Shown here piece by piece: positions 17,118 through 26,096 of a stretch of 46,952 nucleotides of DNA (position 1 is the first letter of the stretch; each line of letters starts with the position of its first letter). This stretch comes from an uncultured Caulobacterales bacterium. GTDB taxonomy: Bacteria; Pseudomonadota; Alphaproteobacteria; Caulobacterales; Caulobacteraceae. The stretch covers positions 1-46,952 of the forward strand of contig CAIOJR010000274.1 of the NCBI GenBank assembly GCA_903858685.1, read 5' to 3'. The notes beneath the pieces were generated by a model. The model ran no database searches, had not been told where the DNA came from, and worked only from the letters and a program-made list of their open reading frames with translations. A program made the position numbers and the translations under genes.

Positions 17118-18503
17118 ATGCGAATGGCTCTTCTGATGTCGGCTGCGGCGCTGACGGCGGCGACAATGACGCAGGCCCATGCGGAGACATTGCAGCAGGC
17201 GCTCGCCTCAGCCTATGAGTCCAATCCGACCCTGCAGCAGCAACGTGCGCAACTGCGGGGTCTGGACGAGACCTATGTCCAGGCGCGGACGGGCTTTCGC
17301 CCGACGGTCGGCGCCAGCGGCAGTGGAACCAGCCTTCGGGACAATCCGCCGTCCGGCGGGGGCTACACCTTCAACACCGGAACGGTGGCCCTGTCCGCCA
17401 GCCAGCCGCTCTATACCGGCGGGCGGGCAAGCGCTGCCGTCCGCGGGGCCGAGGCCCAGGTCATGGCCGGGCGCGAAGCCTTGCGGGCGGCGGAGGCCAG
17501 CGTGCTGCAACAGGTGGTCGGCGCCTATGAGGATGTGCGTCGCGACCAGCAGATCCTGGTCATCCGCCAGTCCAATCTGGAGGTGCTGAAAACCCAGCTG
17601 GACGAAACCACCGCCAGGTACGAGGTGGGACAGGTCACCCGCACGGACGTGGCTCAGGCCAAGGCCCAATTCGCCCAGGCCAAATCGCTGCTGTCGACCG
17701 CCCAGGGGGAACTGCGCAACAGCCGCGCCGCATATCTGTCTGTCATAGGTCATGAGGCCGCCGATCTTGCCCCCGAGCCGGAACTGCCGGGTCTGCCCGC
17801 TACGGTGGATGAAGCCTTCGATATCGCCGAGCACGGCAACCCGACCCTGATGGGCGCCACGCTCACTGAACAATCATCCAGGGCCAGGGTCGATGAGGCC
17901 AAGGCTGCGCGAATGCCCACGGTCACGGCTGGCGCGCAGTTCGGCTACGCCAACAGCGCAAACGCCCTGAACTCCGATCGCTATGACCGGCAATTGAGCG
18001 CTACCATCACCGTCACCCAGCCGCTGTTCAGCGGTGGGCTGGTCTCGTCCCAGGTGCGCCAGGCGCTGGAGCAGAACACCTCCGACCGGATTGGCGTGGA
18101 AAAGGCTCGGCGCGACGCGGTCCAGCAGGTGTCTGTGGCGTGGAGCGGCATATTGTCCACCGGGTCCAGTCTTGCCGCCTCGCAGGAGCAGCGCGACGCC
18201 GCCGCCATCGCCTTTGAAGGCGTTCGAGAAGAATACCGCGCGGGCCTGCGAACCACGCTCGATGTGCTGATCGCCGAGCAGAACCTGCGGGATGCTGAAC
18301 TGGCCGTCGTCACTGCCCGGCACGATTCCTATATAGCCCGCGCCCAGCTGTTGGCCGCCATGGGCCGTCTTGAGGCGCGCGCCCTGTCCGCCCCGGTCAA
18401 GGCCTATGACCCGGCGGACAATTTCCGCAAGGTTCGCAACGCCAATTCCACCATCATTGATCGCGTGATCGAGTCAGCAGAAGGCGCAGTCACCACGAAA
18501 TAG
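17118..18503 (+). CDS. tolC: TolC-family outer membrane protein
   Basis: Outer-membrane channel of the TolC type I secretion/efflux kind, 461 residues. It has a cleavable signal (AHA-ETLQQALASAYESNPTLQQ), then the classic repeated halves: ALSASQPLYTGGRASAAVRGAEAQV and ITVTQPLFSGGLVSSQVRQALEQ, and the distal helices EEYRAGLRTTLDVLIAEQNLRDAELAVVTARHD. This is the alphaproteobacterial TolC/RsaF-like form and differs from the lipidated outer-membrane factors at 9020 and 45127. No dedicated transporter lies beside it, so it probably serves several inner-membrane systems. The ATG at 17118 has an AGGGG site 7 nt upstream and begins with the signal peptide. Confidence 0.9.
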   Translation: MRMALLMSAAALTAATMTQAHAETLQQALASAYESNPTLQQQRAQLRGLDETYVQARTGFRPTVGASGSGTSLRDNPPSGGGYTFNTGTVALSASQPLYTGGRASAAVRGAEAQVMAGREALRAAEASVLQQVVGAYEDVRRDQQILVIRQSNLEVLKTQLDETTARYEVGQVTRTDVAQAKAQFAQAKSLLSTAQGELRNSRAAYLSVIGHEAADLAPEPELPGLPATVDEAFDIAEHGNPTLMGATLTEQSSRARVDEAKAARMPTVTAGAQFGYANSANALNSDRYDRQLSATITVTQPLFSGGLVSSQVRQALEQNTSDRIGVEKARRDAVQQVSVAWSGILSTGSSLAASQEQRDAAAIAFEGVREEYRAGLRTTLDVLIAEQNLRDAELAVVTARHDSYIARAQLLAAMGRLEARALSAPVKAYDPADNFRKVRNANSTIIDRVIESAEGAVTTK

Positions 18504-18508
18504 GGGCT

Positions 18509-18520
18509 GCGGCGCGCCGC
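18509..18520. repeat. 12-bp perfect palindrome between converging tolC and purB
   Basis: GCGGCGCGCCGC fills most of the 19 bp between the tolC stop and the purB stop. It may help end transcription from both sides, but it has no T-run on either strand, so this is weak. Confidence 0.25.
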
Positions 18521-18522
18521 GC

Positions 18523-19830
18523 TCACTCTTCACCAAATACACGACTGAAGATCGTGTCGACATGCTTGAAGTGGTAGTCCAGGTCGAACAGCGCTTCGAG
18601 TTCCCGCGCGCTGATATGGGCCGACACTTTTTCATCCGCCTTGAGGAAGTCGAGGAACCGCCCCTCGCCCCGCCAAACGCGCATGGCGTTTGACTGGACC
18701 GCCGCATAGGCGTCCTCTCGGCTCATGCCCTGCTGGGTCAGGGCCAGAAGTATGCGTTGCGAATGGACCAGCCCACCGAGGCGGTCCAGATTCTTCTGCA
18801 TGTTCTCCGGATAGATCACCAGCCGCTCCATCACATTGGCCAGACGCCGAAGCGCAAAATCCAGATGAATGGTGGCGTCGGGCGCAATGCCGCGCTCAAC
18901 CGAGGAATGGCTGATGTCGCGCTCATGCCAGAGGGTGACGTTTTCCAGCGCCGGAATCACCGCCGAACGGACCAGTCGCGCCAGACCGGTCAGGTTCTCG
19001 GTCAGGATCGGATTGCGTTTGTGCGGCATGGCCGACGAGCCCTTCTGGCCCGGATCGAACGGCTCTTCCGCTTCCAGAACCTCGGTGCGTTGCAGGTGGC
19101 GGATCTCGGTGGCCAGCCGCTCGACGGACGCAGCGACGACGGCCAGGGCTGCGAAAAAGGCGGCGTGACGGTCGCGCGGTATGACCTGGGTGGATACCGG
19201 CTCCACCGCCAGACCCAGCTTTTCCGCGACATGCTCTTCCACGCGCGGATCGACATTGGCGAAGGTGCCCACAGCGCCGGAAATGGCGCAGGTCGCCACC
19301 TCATAGCGCGCCATCGCCAGACGGTCGCGGGCGCGGACGAACTCGGCATAGTGACCCGCCAGTTTCAGACCGAATGTGGTCGGCTCCGCGTGAATGCCGT
19401 GGCTACGGCCGACAGTGGGTGTGAACCTGTGCTCAAAGGCGCGCCGCTTTAGAGCGGCCAGCACCAGTTCCACATCCTCCATCAACAGATCCGCCGAGCG
19501 GGTCAGTTGCACGGCGAGGCAGGTGTCGAGCACGTCAGAAGAGGTCATGCCCTGGTGGAGGAACCGGGCTTGTGGCCCGACAATTTCCGAAACGTGGGTC
19601 AAAAAAGCGATCACGTCGTGCTTGGTCGTGCGCTCGATCTCGTCAATCCGGTCCGGATCAAAGGTGGCCGAGGCGCCCTTTTCCCAGATGGCTGCGGCCG
19701 ATTCTTTCGGGATCACGCCCAGGTCCGCCATGGCGTCGGCGGCGTGGGCCTCGATCTCGAACCAGATCCGGTAGCGGGTTTCGGGCGACCAGATGGCGAC
19801 GGCCTGAGGGCGGGCGTAACGGGGGATCAT
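18523..19830 (-). CDS. purB: Adenylosuccinate lyase
   Basis: Cytoplasmic homotetrameric lyase that releases fumarate from SAICAR and from adenylosuccinate in purine synthesis. 435 residues, normal length. It shows HDVIAFLTHVSE, the TSSDVLDT region, GRSHGIHAEPTTFG with the catalytic His, and the fumarase-superfamily signature GSSAMPHKRNP near residue 270, with the catalytic Ser in the preceding loop. The ATG at 19828-19830 begins MIPRYARPQAVAIWS, the normal PurB start, although the frame stays open upstream to 19992. Another purine gene, purL, closes the window. The leader holds CGCCTTG-T-CAAGGCG (19913-19927), a palindrome of unknown role. Confidence 0.96.
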   Translation of the reverse strand: MIPRYARPQAVAIWSPETRYRIWFEIEAHAADAMADLGVIPKESAAAIWEKGASATFDPDRIDEIERTTKHDVIAFLTHVSEIVGPQARFLHQGMTSSDVLDTCLAVQLTRSADLLMEDVELVLAALKRRAFEHRFTPTVGRSHGIHAEPTTFGLKLAGHYAEFVRARDRLAMARYEVATCAISGAVGTFANVDPRVEEHVAEKLGLAVEPVSTQVIPRDRHAAFFAALAVVAASVERLATEIRHLQRTEVLEAEEPFDPGQKGSSAMPHKRNPILTENLTGLARLVRSAVIPALENVTLWHERDISHSSVERGIAPDATIHLDFALRRLANVMERLVIYPENMQKNLDRLGGLVHSQRILLALTQQGMSREDAYAAVQSNAMRVWRGEGRFLDFLKADEKVSAHISARELEALFDLDYHFKHVDTIFSRVFGEE

Positions 19831-19976
19831 GGGCGGCGCTTCGCAAGTCTGCGGACAGGCCGTCAGGCCGAACGTCCAAGGGGGAAGTTGAGTGGGGATG
19901 GTCTCTGGCGGGCGCCTTGTCAAGGCGGGCCTGATTTGCAGTCCCCCTAGCCTTATGGAGCCGATTCCGTAATACT

Positions 19977-20005
19977 CATTGCAATGCAGCACGATGACAA
20001 GCTGC
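19977..20005. promoter_or_regulatory. Palindromes immediately upstream of phaR, possible PhaR autoregulatory site
   Basis: CATTGCAATG (19977-19986) is a perfect 10-bp palindrome; it is followed by GCAGC (19986-19990) and GCTGC (20001-20005) as an inverted repeat. PhaR proteins in Paracoccus bind TGC-rich sites of the kind CTGC-N3/4-GCAG and repress their own gene. The spacing here is longer (N10), so this is only a candidate. Confidence 0.35.
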
Positions 20006-20027
20006 TGAACCTGAAGAGGATAGCGAG

Positions 20028-20681
20028 TTGGCCGACATCCCGCCGACCGGCGCCCCGGACAATGGCGCCAAGCCCATCAGCGGCAAGGATTCCAGCAATC
20101 GCGTGGTGATCAAGAAATACGCCAACCGGCGTCTCTACAACACCGCCTCCTCGTCCTATGTGACGCTTGAGCATCTGAGCGAGATGGTCAAGGAAGGCGT
20201 GGATTTTGTGGTCTATGACGCCAAGACCAATGAAGACATCACCCGCTCGGTCCTGACACAGATTATTTTTGAAGAGGAAAGCCGGGGCCAGAACCTGCTG
20301 CCGATCCAGTTCCTGCGACAACTGATCGGGTTCTATGGCGACCAGATGCAGGGCTTTGTGCCCTCCTATCTGGAAATGTCGCTGGAGGCCTTCTCCAAGC
20401 AACAAGGCCGGATGCGGGAACAGATGACCGGCGCCCTGGGCGGCCAGCCCAGCTTCAACGTCTTTGAGGAACAGATTCGTCAGAACATGGTGCTGTTCGA
20501 CCGCGCAATGAAGATGTTCACGCCCTTCGCCTATCCGCCGCAACGCGCGGAAGAAGCACCTCCGCCAGCGCCAGCGCCTGCCGCCGAGCCGGCCGCCGCC
20601 TCGCCCGAAACCATCGCCGAGCTGAAGCGTCAGATGGAAGAGATGCAGAAGAAACTGGCCAAGTTGGCGGACAAGGACTGA
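20028..20681 (+). CDS. phaR: Polyhydroxyalkanoate synthesis repressor PhaR
   Basis: DNA-binding regulator that also binds PHA granules and represses phasin and its own gene, 217 residues. The N-terminal PHB-accumulation domain spans about residues 24-85 (VVIKKYANRRLYNTASSSYV, VVYDAKTNEDITRSVL), followed by the second domain (LLPIQFLRQLIGFYGDQMQGFVPSYLE), a Pro/Ala linker and a C-terminal coiled coil (IAELKRQMEEMQKKLAKLA). The start is a TTG at 20028 with AGAGGA 7 nt upstream, and the homologous region begins shortly after. It converges on ccoS with a 7 bp gap. No PHA synthase is present here. Confidence 0.93.
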   Translation: MADIPPTGAPDNGAKPISGKDSSNRVVIKKYANRRLYNTASSSYVTLEHLSEMVKEGVDFVVYDAKTNEDITRSVLTQIIFEEESRGQNLLPIQFLRQLIGFYGDQMQGFVPSYLEMSLEAFSKQQGRMREQMTGALGGQPSFNVFEEQIRQNMVLFDRAMKMFTPFAYPPQRAEEAPPPAPAPAAEPAAASPETIAELKRQMEEMQKKLAKLADKD

Positions 20682-20688
20682 TCGGGCC

Positions 20689-20844
20689 TCAGCCGGGCCT
20701 GTCATCGTCCCGGTCGAACAGGATGCGGGCGGCGTCGCCCTCCGGGTCGTCATATTGACCGGAGCGGAAGGTCCACAGAAAGCCCGCCAGTCCCAACCCC
20801 GCCAGCAGCAGGGAAAACGGGGCCAGAAAGACGATGATGTTCAT
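20689..20844 (-). CDS. ccoS: Cbb3-type cytochrome oxidase assembly protein CcoS
   Basis: 51-residue single-pass membrane protein needed to insert cofactors (haem b, CuB) into CcoN in other bacteria. Residues 1-26 form one transmembrane helix (MNIIVFLAPFSLLLAGLGLA), followed by FLWTFRSGQYDDPEGDAARILFD (residues 22-44), the diagnostic F-W-x2-(R/K)-SGQ-(F/Y)-(D/E)-D motif of CcoS. It starts 30 bp after the ccoI stop and is the last gene of the cco operon. Confidence 0.93.
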   Translation of the reverse strand: MNIIVFLAPFSLLLAGLGLAGFLWTFRSGQYDDPEGDAARILFDRDDDRPG

Positions 20845-20874
20845 GTCTTCAGTTCCCTTGCGCCGAGCCCCGGC

Positions 20875-23061
20875 TCAAGACCGGTCGGTTCGGTAGAGTC
20901 GCAGCGCGTTCAGGCTGACAATCAGCGAGGACGAACTCATGGCGATCGCCGCCACAAATGGCGAGACCAGACCCAACAGGGCCATGGGCGCCGCCACGGC
21001 GTTATAAAGCGCGGAAAAGGCGAAGTTCTGCAAGGCCAGAAGGCGGGCCGTGCGGGCCACGCGGATGGCTATCACCACGCTGTCCAGCCTGTCGCTGGTG
21101 AAGACCAGATCGCTGGCGGTCTGGCTGACATCTGCGGCCAGACCCGGCGCCATGGAGGCGTGGGCGCGCGACAGGGCGGCGGCGTCGTTCAGCCCGTCCC
21201 CCACCATCAGCACCTTGTGACCCTTTGCTTGCAGGGCGTCGACGGCGGCGGCCTTGTCGACAGGGGTGAGCCCCGACGTCCAGTCTTCCACCCCGACGGC
21301 CAGGGCTGCGCGCAAAACCGCCGGACCAATATCTCCAGACAGGATCAGCACCTTCAGGCCCAGCTTGCGGCACGCGGCCACGGTGGCCGGCGCATCGGGA
21401 CGCAGATCGTCGGCGAAGGCGAAGCGCACGGGCGCGCGGTCGCCCAGACGAAACCACAATTCAGTCTCCGCGCCCGCCTCGATATCGGCGCCGACCCAGA
21501 GAGCCCGGCCAAGGCGTGCGGTTTCGCCGTCTATCCTGGCCTCCACGCCCTGTCCGGCGACTTCGCGCGCATCAGGGGCGGCAGGACCGGGGCCTGCTGC
21601 CTCCGCCAGGGCGCGGCTCAAGGGATGACGTGAGGCGCGGGCGAGTTGCGCCGCCAGAGGCAGGGCGTCAGAATCGGCGTCCATCAGCGTGGCGCGTCCG
21701 ACCGTCAGGACGCCGGTCTTGTCGAACACGACCGTATCGACCTCGGCCAGACGCTCCAACGCCGCACCGGACTTGACCAGCACGCCCTTGCGGAACAAGC
21801 GCCCTGACGCGGCGATCTGCACGGCGGGCACGGCGAGGCCGAGAGCGCAGGGGCAGGTCACGATCAGCACGGCGACCGCGCGCAACAGCGCTTCGCGCAC
21901 GCCAAGCCCCATGACCAGGGCGCCGATGAAGCCCAGCGCCGCCAGGCCATGGACGGTGGGCACATAGATGTGGGCGGCCTTGTCCGCCAGTCGCACATAG
22001 CGGCTCTTGGACTGGGCGCCCGCTTCCATCAACCGCGCGGTTTCCGCAAGCGTTGAGTCTTCCGCCGCTGAGATGGCCCGGATCACCAGGCGGCCGCCCA
22101 TATTGAGCGCGCCAGCAGGCGCGCGAACGCCCGGACCTGCGCTCACCGGCGCGCTTTCGCCGGTCACCAGAGCCAGATCGAGCTCCGACAGGCCGCTCTC
22201 AACCACGCCATCGACGGGACTGCGCTCGCCCGGGGCCACGGCGAGCCTGTCTCCCGCGCGCACCTCGCGCACAGGCACGCCATGGGCCGTTCCGGCGTCG
22301 TCCAACAATTGCGCCGTGGGCGCCTGAAGCATCATCAGGGCGCGCGCCGCGCCCCGCGCGCGATGGCGAAGCTGATGATCGAAATAACGGCCGATCAGCA
22401 GCAGAAAGACAAGGCTGACGCTGGCGTCGAAATAGGCGTGCTTGCCGCCCATCATGGTCTCGGAAAAGCTGATCAGCAGAGTCAGGGTCAGGCCCAGCGA
22501 GATGGGCACGTCCATATTGGCCCGCCCCCGACGCAATGAGCGCCAAGCGGACTGGAAAAAGGTTTGACCCGCATAGACCGTGCAAGGTGCGGCGATAATG
22601 GCCGACAGCCAGTACATGGCGGTGCGCGAACCGTCGCCCATCTCCTGCCCGAACAGGGCCGACCAGGCGGGAACGGAGAACATCATCACATTGCCGACGC
22701 CAAAGCCCGCCACACCCAGCGCCATGGCCAGCTTGCGGCCCTCCCGGTCTATCTGCGCCTCGGCCTCCAGCGGATCGAACGGCGCGCTGGGATAGCCCAG
22801 CTGATCCAGTTCGCGCACGACAGCGGCGGGGTCGGCGCGGCCTGCGCGCCAGGTGACCTGGAGTCGGCCCGTGGTCAGGTTGAGGCGGGCGGTCTCGACA
22901 TCCGGCAGGGCTTTGACACCCCGCTCGATCTTGGCCATGCAACCGGCGCAGCGCGCGCCCTTGACCAGAAGTTCCAGCCGCTCCGACCCACCCTTTTCGA
23001 TACGGACAAAGCCCGACAGGTCAACCCCGATCAGATGCGGCGATGTATCGAGGGATGTCAT
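20875..23061 (-). CDS. ccoI: Cbb3 oxidase copper-transporting P1B-type ATPase CcoI/FixI
   Basis: Inner-membrane Cu+-ATPase supplying copper for cbb3 oxidase assembly, 728 residues. It has an N-terminal metal-binding domain with CAGC (about residues 38-41), a membrane region, LVTGES in the actuator loop, TCPCALGLAVP with the CPC metal site, ASRHPLS with the nucleotide-binding His-Pro, and MVGDGLNDAAAL. The phosphorylation motif reads DKTGVLT (D447-V451) where P-type ATPases almost always have DKTGT; the phosphorylated Asp itself is kept. Its ATG overlaps the ccoH stop by 4 bp. It belongs to the FixI branch, supported by its place between ccoH and ccoS. Confidence 0.94.
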   Translation of the reverse strand: MTSLDTSPHLIGVDLSGFVRIEKGGSERLELLVKGARCAGCMAKIERGVKALPDVETARLNLTTGRLQVTWRAGRADPAAVVRELDQLGYPSAPFDPLEAEAQIDREGRKLAMALGVAGFGVGNVMMFSVPAWSALFGQEMGDGSRTAMYWLSAIIAAPCTVYAGQTFFQSAWRSLRRGRANMDVPISLGLTLTLLISFSETMMGGKHAYFDASVSLVFLLLIGRYFDHQLRHRARGAARALMMLQAPTAQLLDDAGTAHGVPVREVRAGDRLAVAPGERSPVDGVVESGLSELDLALVTGESAPVSAGPGVRAPAGALNMGGRLVIRAISAAEDSTLAETARLMEAGAQSKSRYVRLADKAAHIYVPTVHGLAALGFIGALVMGLGVREALLRAVAVLIVTCPCALGLAVPAVQIAASGRLFRKGVLVKSGAALERLAEVDTVVFDKTGVLTVGRATLMDADSDALPLAAQLARASRHPLSRALAEAAGPGPAAPDAREVAGQGVEARIDGETARLGRALWVGADIEAGAETELWFRLGDRAPVRFAFADDLRPDAPATVAACRKLGLKVLILSGDIGPAVLRAALAVGVEDWTSGLTPVDKAAAVDALQAKGHKVLMVGDGLNDAAALSRAHASMAPGLAADVSQTASDLVFTSDRLDSVVIAIRVARTARLLALQNFAFSALYNAVAAPMALLGLVSPFVAAIAMSSSSLIVSLNALRLYRTDRS

Positions 23062-23558
23062 TGCCAGACAAGCCTCTGCTCAACCTCGAACAGCTTTCCG
23101 CCGGGCGCCGCGGACATGACGCTGAAGTCCCAAAGGCCCGCCCCGCCCACGGCGGTGGTCTCATAGGTTCCAGGCGCGATCCGGGTCAGGTGCAAGGCTT
23201 CCGCTCCCCGGGTCGTGACAGCGCGGCTGAGCGAGCCTGTAAAGCTCAGCCCGTCCACCGGCTTGCCGTCGCGGTCCGTGACGGACAGAACCAGCCTTAC
23301 GCGGCCATTGGCGCGCGAATCCAGCAGGGCGGCTGTCCAGCCCATGGCCCTTGCCGCCGCGCGGCGACGGATTTCGGCGTTAAAACCGATTCCCTCCTCG
23401 TAGGGCTTGGCCACCACCTCGCCCGGAAAGGTAGAATAGGCGCGGAACATCATCAGCCCATCCACGATGAAGACGAGCAGGAAGAAGGTCACCAGAATGA
23501 CGGCCACATGCCACCCCTTCAGGGTGAAACCGGGCTTGGCGGCGGTGGAAGCGGTCAT
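23058..23558 (-). CDS. ccoH: Cbb3 oxidase assembly protein CcoH/FixH
   Basis: 166-residue membrane-anchored assembly factor that stabilises the cbb3 complex in other species. One N-terminal helix (WHVAVILVTFFLLVFIVDGLM, residues 16-36) is followed by PGEVVAKPYEEGIGFNAEIRR, which matches the FixH signature (region with Y-E-x-G-x2-(F/Y)-N), and a periplasmic beta-rich domain ending in GLWDFSVMSAAPGG. It overlaps ccoG and ccoI by 4 bp each (ATGA-type), so translation is coupled through the cluster. Confidence 0.93.
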   Translation of the reverse strand: MTASTAAKPGFTLKGWHVAVILVTFFLLVFIVDGLMMFRAYSTFPGEVVAKPYEEGIGFNAEIRRRAAARAMGWTAALLDSRANGRVRLVLSVTDRDGKPVDGLSFTGSLSRAVTTRGAEALHLTRIAPGTYETTAVGGAGLWDFSVMSAAPGGKLFEVEQRLVWQ

Positions 23559-25036
23559 GGACGTGCTCCGTCGGTGATGAATACAGTCTGCGCTGTCAGA
23601 ACCTTGCCGTCGATCCGGGCGGTCATTCGCGCGGGGTTGAGGGCCGTGGTCAGGCTGGTCGGGTCGACCGTGGCCAGGATGCGAACCGCCCGCTCCATGC
23701 CGGGATCAACCTTCACGGACACGCCACGCACATCCGCTGTCAGTCCTGGCGCCTGCAATCTGGGCGCAGGCAGTCCGTCCAGACTGACCACAAAGGTCTT
23801 GGACGTGTAGCTGCGATTGACCAGGTTGACCGTGAAGCTGTTGCGGATCGAGCCGTCATGCAGGCGCACAAACAGCGGATTGCGGTCCCGCGCCACGTGC
23901 AACTGATAAGGCGTGCGCAGCACGAAGCCCGCCACGATCACGGCGGACACCACGATCAGCGCCACCCCGTAATAGATGGTCCGGCCGCGAATGAAGCGAT
24001 ATTCCGGCGTCTCGCCCTTGCTGCGGCAGGCCACGGCATAGTCGCTGTCATAGCCGATCAGGCCGATGGGCCGGTCGACCTTTTCCATGATCTCGTCACA
24101 GGCGTCGATGCACAGGCCGCAATTGATGCATTCAAGCTGTGAACCGTCGCGAATGTCGATGCCCATGGGGCAGACCGTCACACAGGCCTTGCATTCGATG
24201 CAGTCTCCGCGCCCGGCCCAGCTTGTGTCCTTCTTGTGGGGACCGCGCGGCTCGCCCCGATCATAGCGATAGGTGACCTGCAGGGACTGGGTGTCGAGCA
24301 TGGCGCCCTGAATGCGGGGCCAAGGGCACATATAGATGCAGACCTGCTCGCGCATGGCGCCGGCCAGCGAATAGGTGGTGAAGGTGAGAACCCCGAAAAA
24401 CAGATAGGCGGCGATCGGCGCGGTTCCGGCCCAGAACGCGTTCCACAGGGTCGGCGCGTCATCGAAATAGAAGATCCAGGCGCCGCCTGTGGCCGCGGCA
24501 ATGGCTAGCCAGACGACGTGCTTGCCGGTCTTGCGGCTCGCCTTGTTGAGGCTCAGCGGCTGTGAGGCGAGCCGGATGCGCTGGTTGCGATCGCCCTCGA
24601 ACAGGCGCTCCACATAGAGGAAGAGGTCGGTCCAGACGGTCTGGGGGCAGGCGAAACCGCACCACAGCCGCCCCATCCAGGCCGTCACCAGAAACAGGGC
24701 CAGCGCCGACACGACCAGCAATCCGGTGATGTAATAGACCTCATCCGGCCAGAGGTCGAACATGAAGAAATAGAAGCGGCCATGCGCGAAATCGACCAAT
24801 ACGGCCTGCTGCGGCGCGCCGTCCGGCCTTGGCCAGCGCACCCAGGGCAACCCGTAATAGATGCCCAGCATGACCGCCATCAGCGCCCATTTCAGCTGAC
24901 GGAACGGACCGTTCACCAGCTTTGGATAGATGGGGTCCCGCTTCTTGTAGAGCGACGCCTGGGGGGCAGGCTTTGCAGCCTTCCCCCCGCTGGCGGCGCC
25001 CTGAGGTTGGGCGGTTTGGTCAATCACCACAGTCAT
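23555..25036 (-). CDS. ccoG: Cbb3 oxidase accessory protein CcoG/FixG (RdxA-type ferredoxin)
   Basis: 493-residue inner-membrane protein with several helices and two 4Fe-4S clusters, thought to reduce Cu(II) for delivery to the oxidase. The ligands are in CIECKACVTVCPMGI and CINCGLCIDACDEIM, both complete. Also typical are WCGFACPQTVWTDLF near residue 125 and the C-terminal periplasmic immunoglobulin-like domain (FTVNLVNRSYTSKTF). The first 25 residues are an Ala/Gln-rich tail before the membrane part. Coupled by overlap with ccoP upstream and ccoH downstream. Confidence 0.95.
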   Translation of the reverse strand: MTVVIDQTAQPQGAASGGKAAKPAPQASLYKKRDPIYPKLVNGPFRQLKWALMAVMLGIYYGLPWVRWPRPDGAPQQAVLVDFAHGRFYFFMFDLWPDEVYYITGLLVVSALALFLVTAWMGRLWCGFACPQTVWTDLFLYVERLFEGDRNQRIRLASQPLSLNKASRKTGKHVVWLAIAAATGGAWIFYFDDAPTLWNAFWAGTAPIAAYLFFGVLTFTTYSLAGAMREQVCIYMCPWPRIQGAMLDTQSLQVTYRYDRGEPRGPHKKDTSWAGRGDCIECKACVTVCPMGIDIRDGSQLECINCGLCIDACDEIMEKVDRPIGLIGYDSDYAVACRSKGETPEYRFIRGRTIYYGVALIVVSAVIVAGFVLRTPYQLHVARDRNPLFVRLHDGSIRNSFTVNLVNRSYTSKTFVVSLDGLPAPRLQAPGLTADVRGVSVKVDPGMERAVRILATVDPTSLTTALNPARMTARIDGKVLTAQTVFITDGARP

Positions 25037-25914
25037 TGGGTTTTAGCCGCAGCGCCGCCGGAGTTGACATGGACATAGACGGCGACGGCCTTGATCTGGT
25101 CAGGATCCAGACGCCCAGTCCAGGCGGGCATGACGCCGCCACGACCGTTCCAAATCTGATCATGGATGGACTGACGGTCCGAACCGTACAGCCAGTCCGC
25201 ATCGGTCAGATTGGGTGCGCCCACAGCCTGGCTGCCCAGACCTGCCGGGCCGTGACAGACCGCGCATTGCTGAGCATAGAGCGGCGCTGCGCGATAGACA
25301 GCCGCCCTGTCGGCCTTCCGGTGAGACAGGGCCACGACATATTCCGTCAGATCATTCACCTCGTCCGGCTTCAGGAGCGCATCGCGCCCAAAGGCCGGCA
25401 TCTGGGACAGGCGCGCCTGGGGGTGACCGGAGCGAACGCCATAGGTGATGGTCTGCTGTATATCGCTGAGCGAGCCGCCCCACAGCCAGACGTCGTCGCG
25501 CAGATTGGCGTAACCCTTGCCGCCCGCGCCGCCCGCCCCGTGGCAGGGCGCGCAGTTGTCCCCAAAGATCGCCTGACCGGCCGCCATGGCATAGGTCTGG
25601 AGCTTGGGGTCCTGTTCGATCTGTTCCAGCGAGGCGTTGGTCAGCATGGCCCCCTCAGCGCCCCGCCGGGCCTTGAGATCCGCCATGTCCCTGGCCACCT
25701 GGACCCGGTCGGACTGGTGCAGGACGCCGTGGGTGTAGCCGTTCAGGGTCGGCCAGGCGGGCAGAAGGACCCACATGACGACCGCGACGGCGATACAGGC
25801 GTACCAGATATAGAGCCACCAGCGCGGCAGCGGATTATCCAGTTCCTTGATCCCGTCCCACTCATGGCCCGTCGTGTCGATGCCGGAGTGTTCGTCTTTT
25901 TCGCGATGAGACAT
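25033..25914 (-). CDS. ccoP: Cbb3 cytochrome oxidase subunit III, dihaem cytochrome c CcoP/FixP
   Basis: Membrane-anchored dihaem cytochrome c that feeds electrons to CcoO/CcoN, 293 residues. The N-terminal part has the FixP segment GHEWDGIKELDNPLPRWWLY and one transmembrane helix. Two cytochrome c domains follow, with NCAPCHG and QCAVCHG as the haem attachment sites, and Met axial-ligand candidates in LSQMPAFG and VMPAWTG. I use the ATG at 25912-25914, with GGAG 8 nt upstream; an in-frame TTG at 25920 is possible but overlaps the ccoQ stop. Confidence 0.96.
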   Translation of the reverse strand: MSHREKDEHSGIDTTGHEWDGIKELDNPLPRWWLYIWYACIAVAVVMWVLLPAWPTLNGYTHGVLHQSDRVQVARDMADLKARRGAEGAMLTNASLEQIEQDPKLQTYAMAAGQAIFGDNCAPCHGAGGAGGKGYANLRDDVWLWGGSLSDIQQTITYGVRSGHPQARLSQMPAFGRDALLKPDEVNDLTEYVVALSHRKADRAAVYRAAPLYAQQCAVCHGPAGLGSQAVGAPNLTDADWLYGSDRQSIHDQIWNGRGGVMPAWTGRLDPDQIKAVAVYVHVNSGGAAAKTQ

Positions 25915-25916
25915 GA

Positions 25917-26096
25917 TCAAAGCTCCTCATCATTGAGAGGGATGTCGCTGAGGGGGATCCTGGAGGCTTCCTCAAACCCCTTCTTGTTCTTCGGCCACAA
26001 GGCCCAGCCGACGGCCACCACGAAGATCACCGCGAAATAGAGCGTCCCGGCCTGCTGGGTGAAGCGGGACACGGTTTCATAGTCGAGCCCGCTCAT
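25917..26096 (-). CDS. ccoQ: Cbb3 oxidase small subunit CcoQ/FixQ
   Basis: 59-residue single-pass membrane protein that stabilises the oxidase complex. It reads [20 protein letters not shown], then a helix with [15 protein letters not shown], then a charged tail with FEEASRIPL, the standard FixQ pattern of helix, WPxN, FEEAA-like stretch. Its ATG overlaps the ccoO stop by 4 bp, and its stop lies 2 nt before the ccoP ATG. Confidence 0.93.
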   Translation of the reverse strand: MSGLDYETVSRFTQQAGTLYFAVIFVVAVGWALWPKNKKGFEEASRIPLSDIPLNDEEL

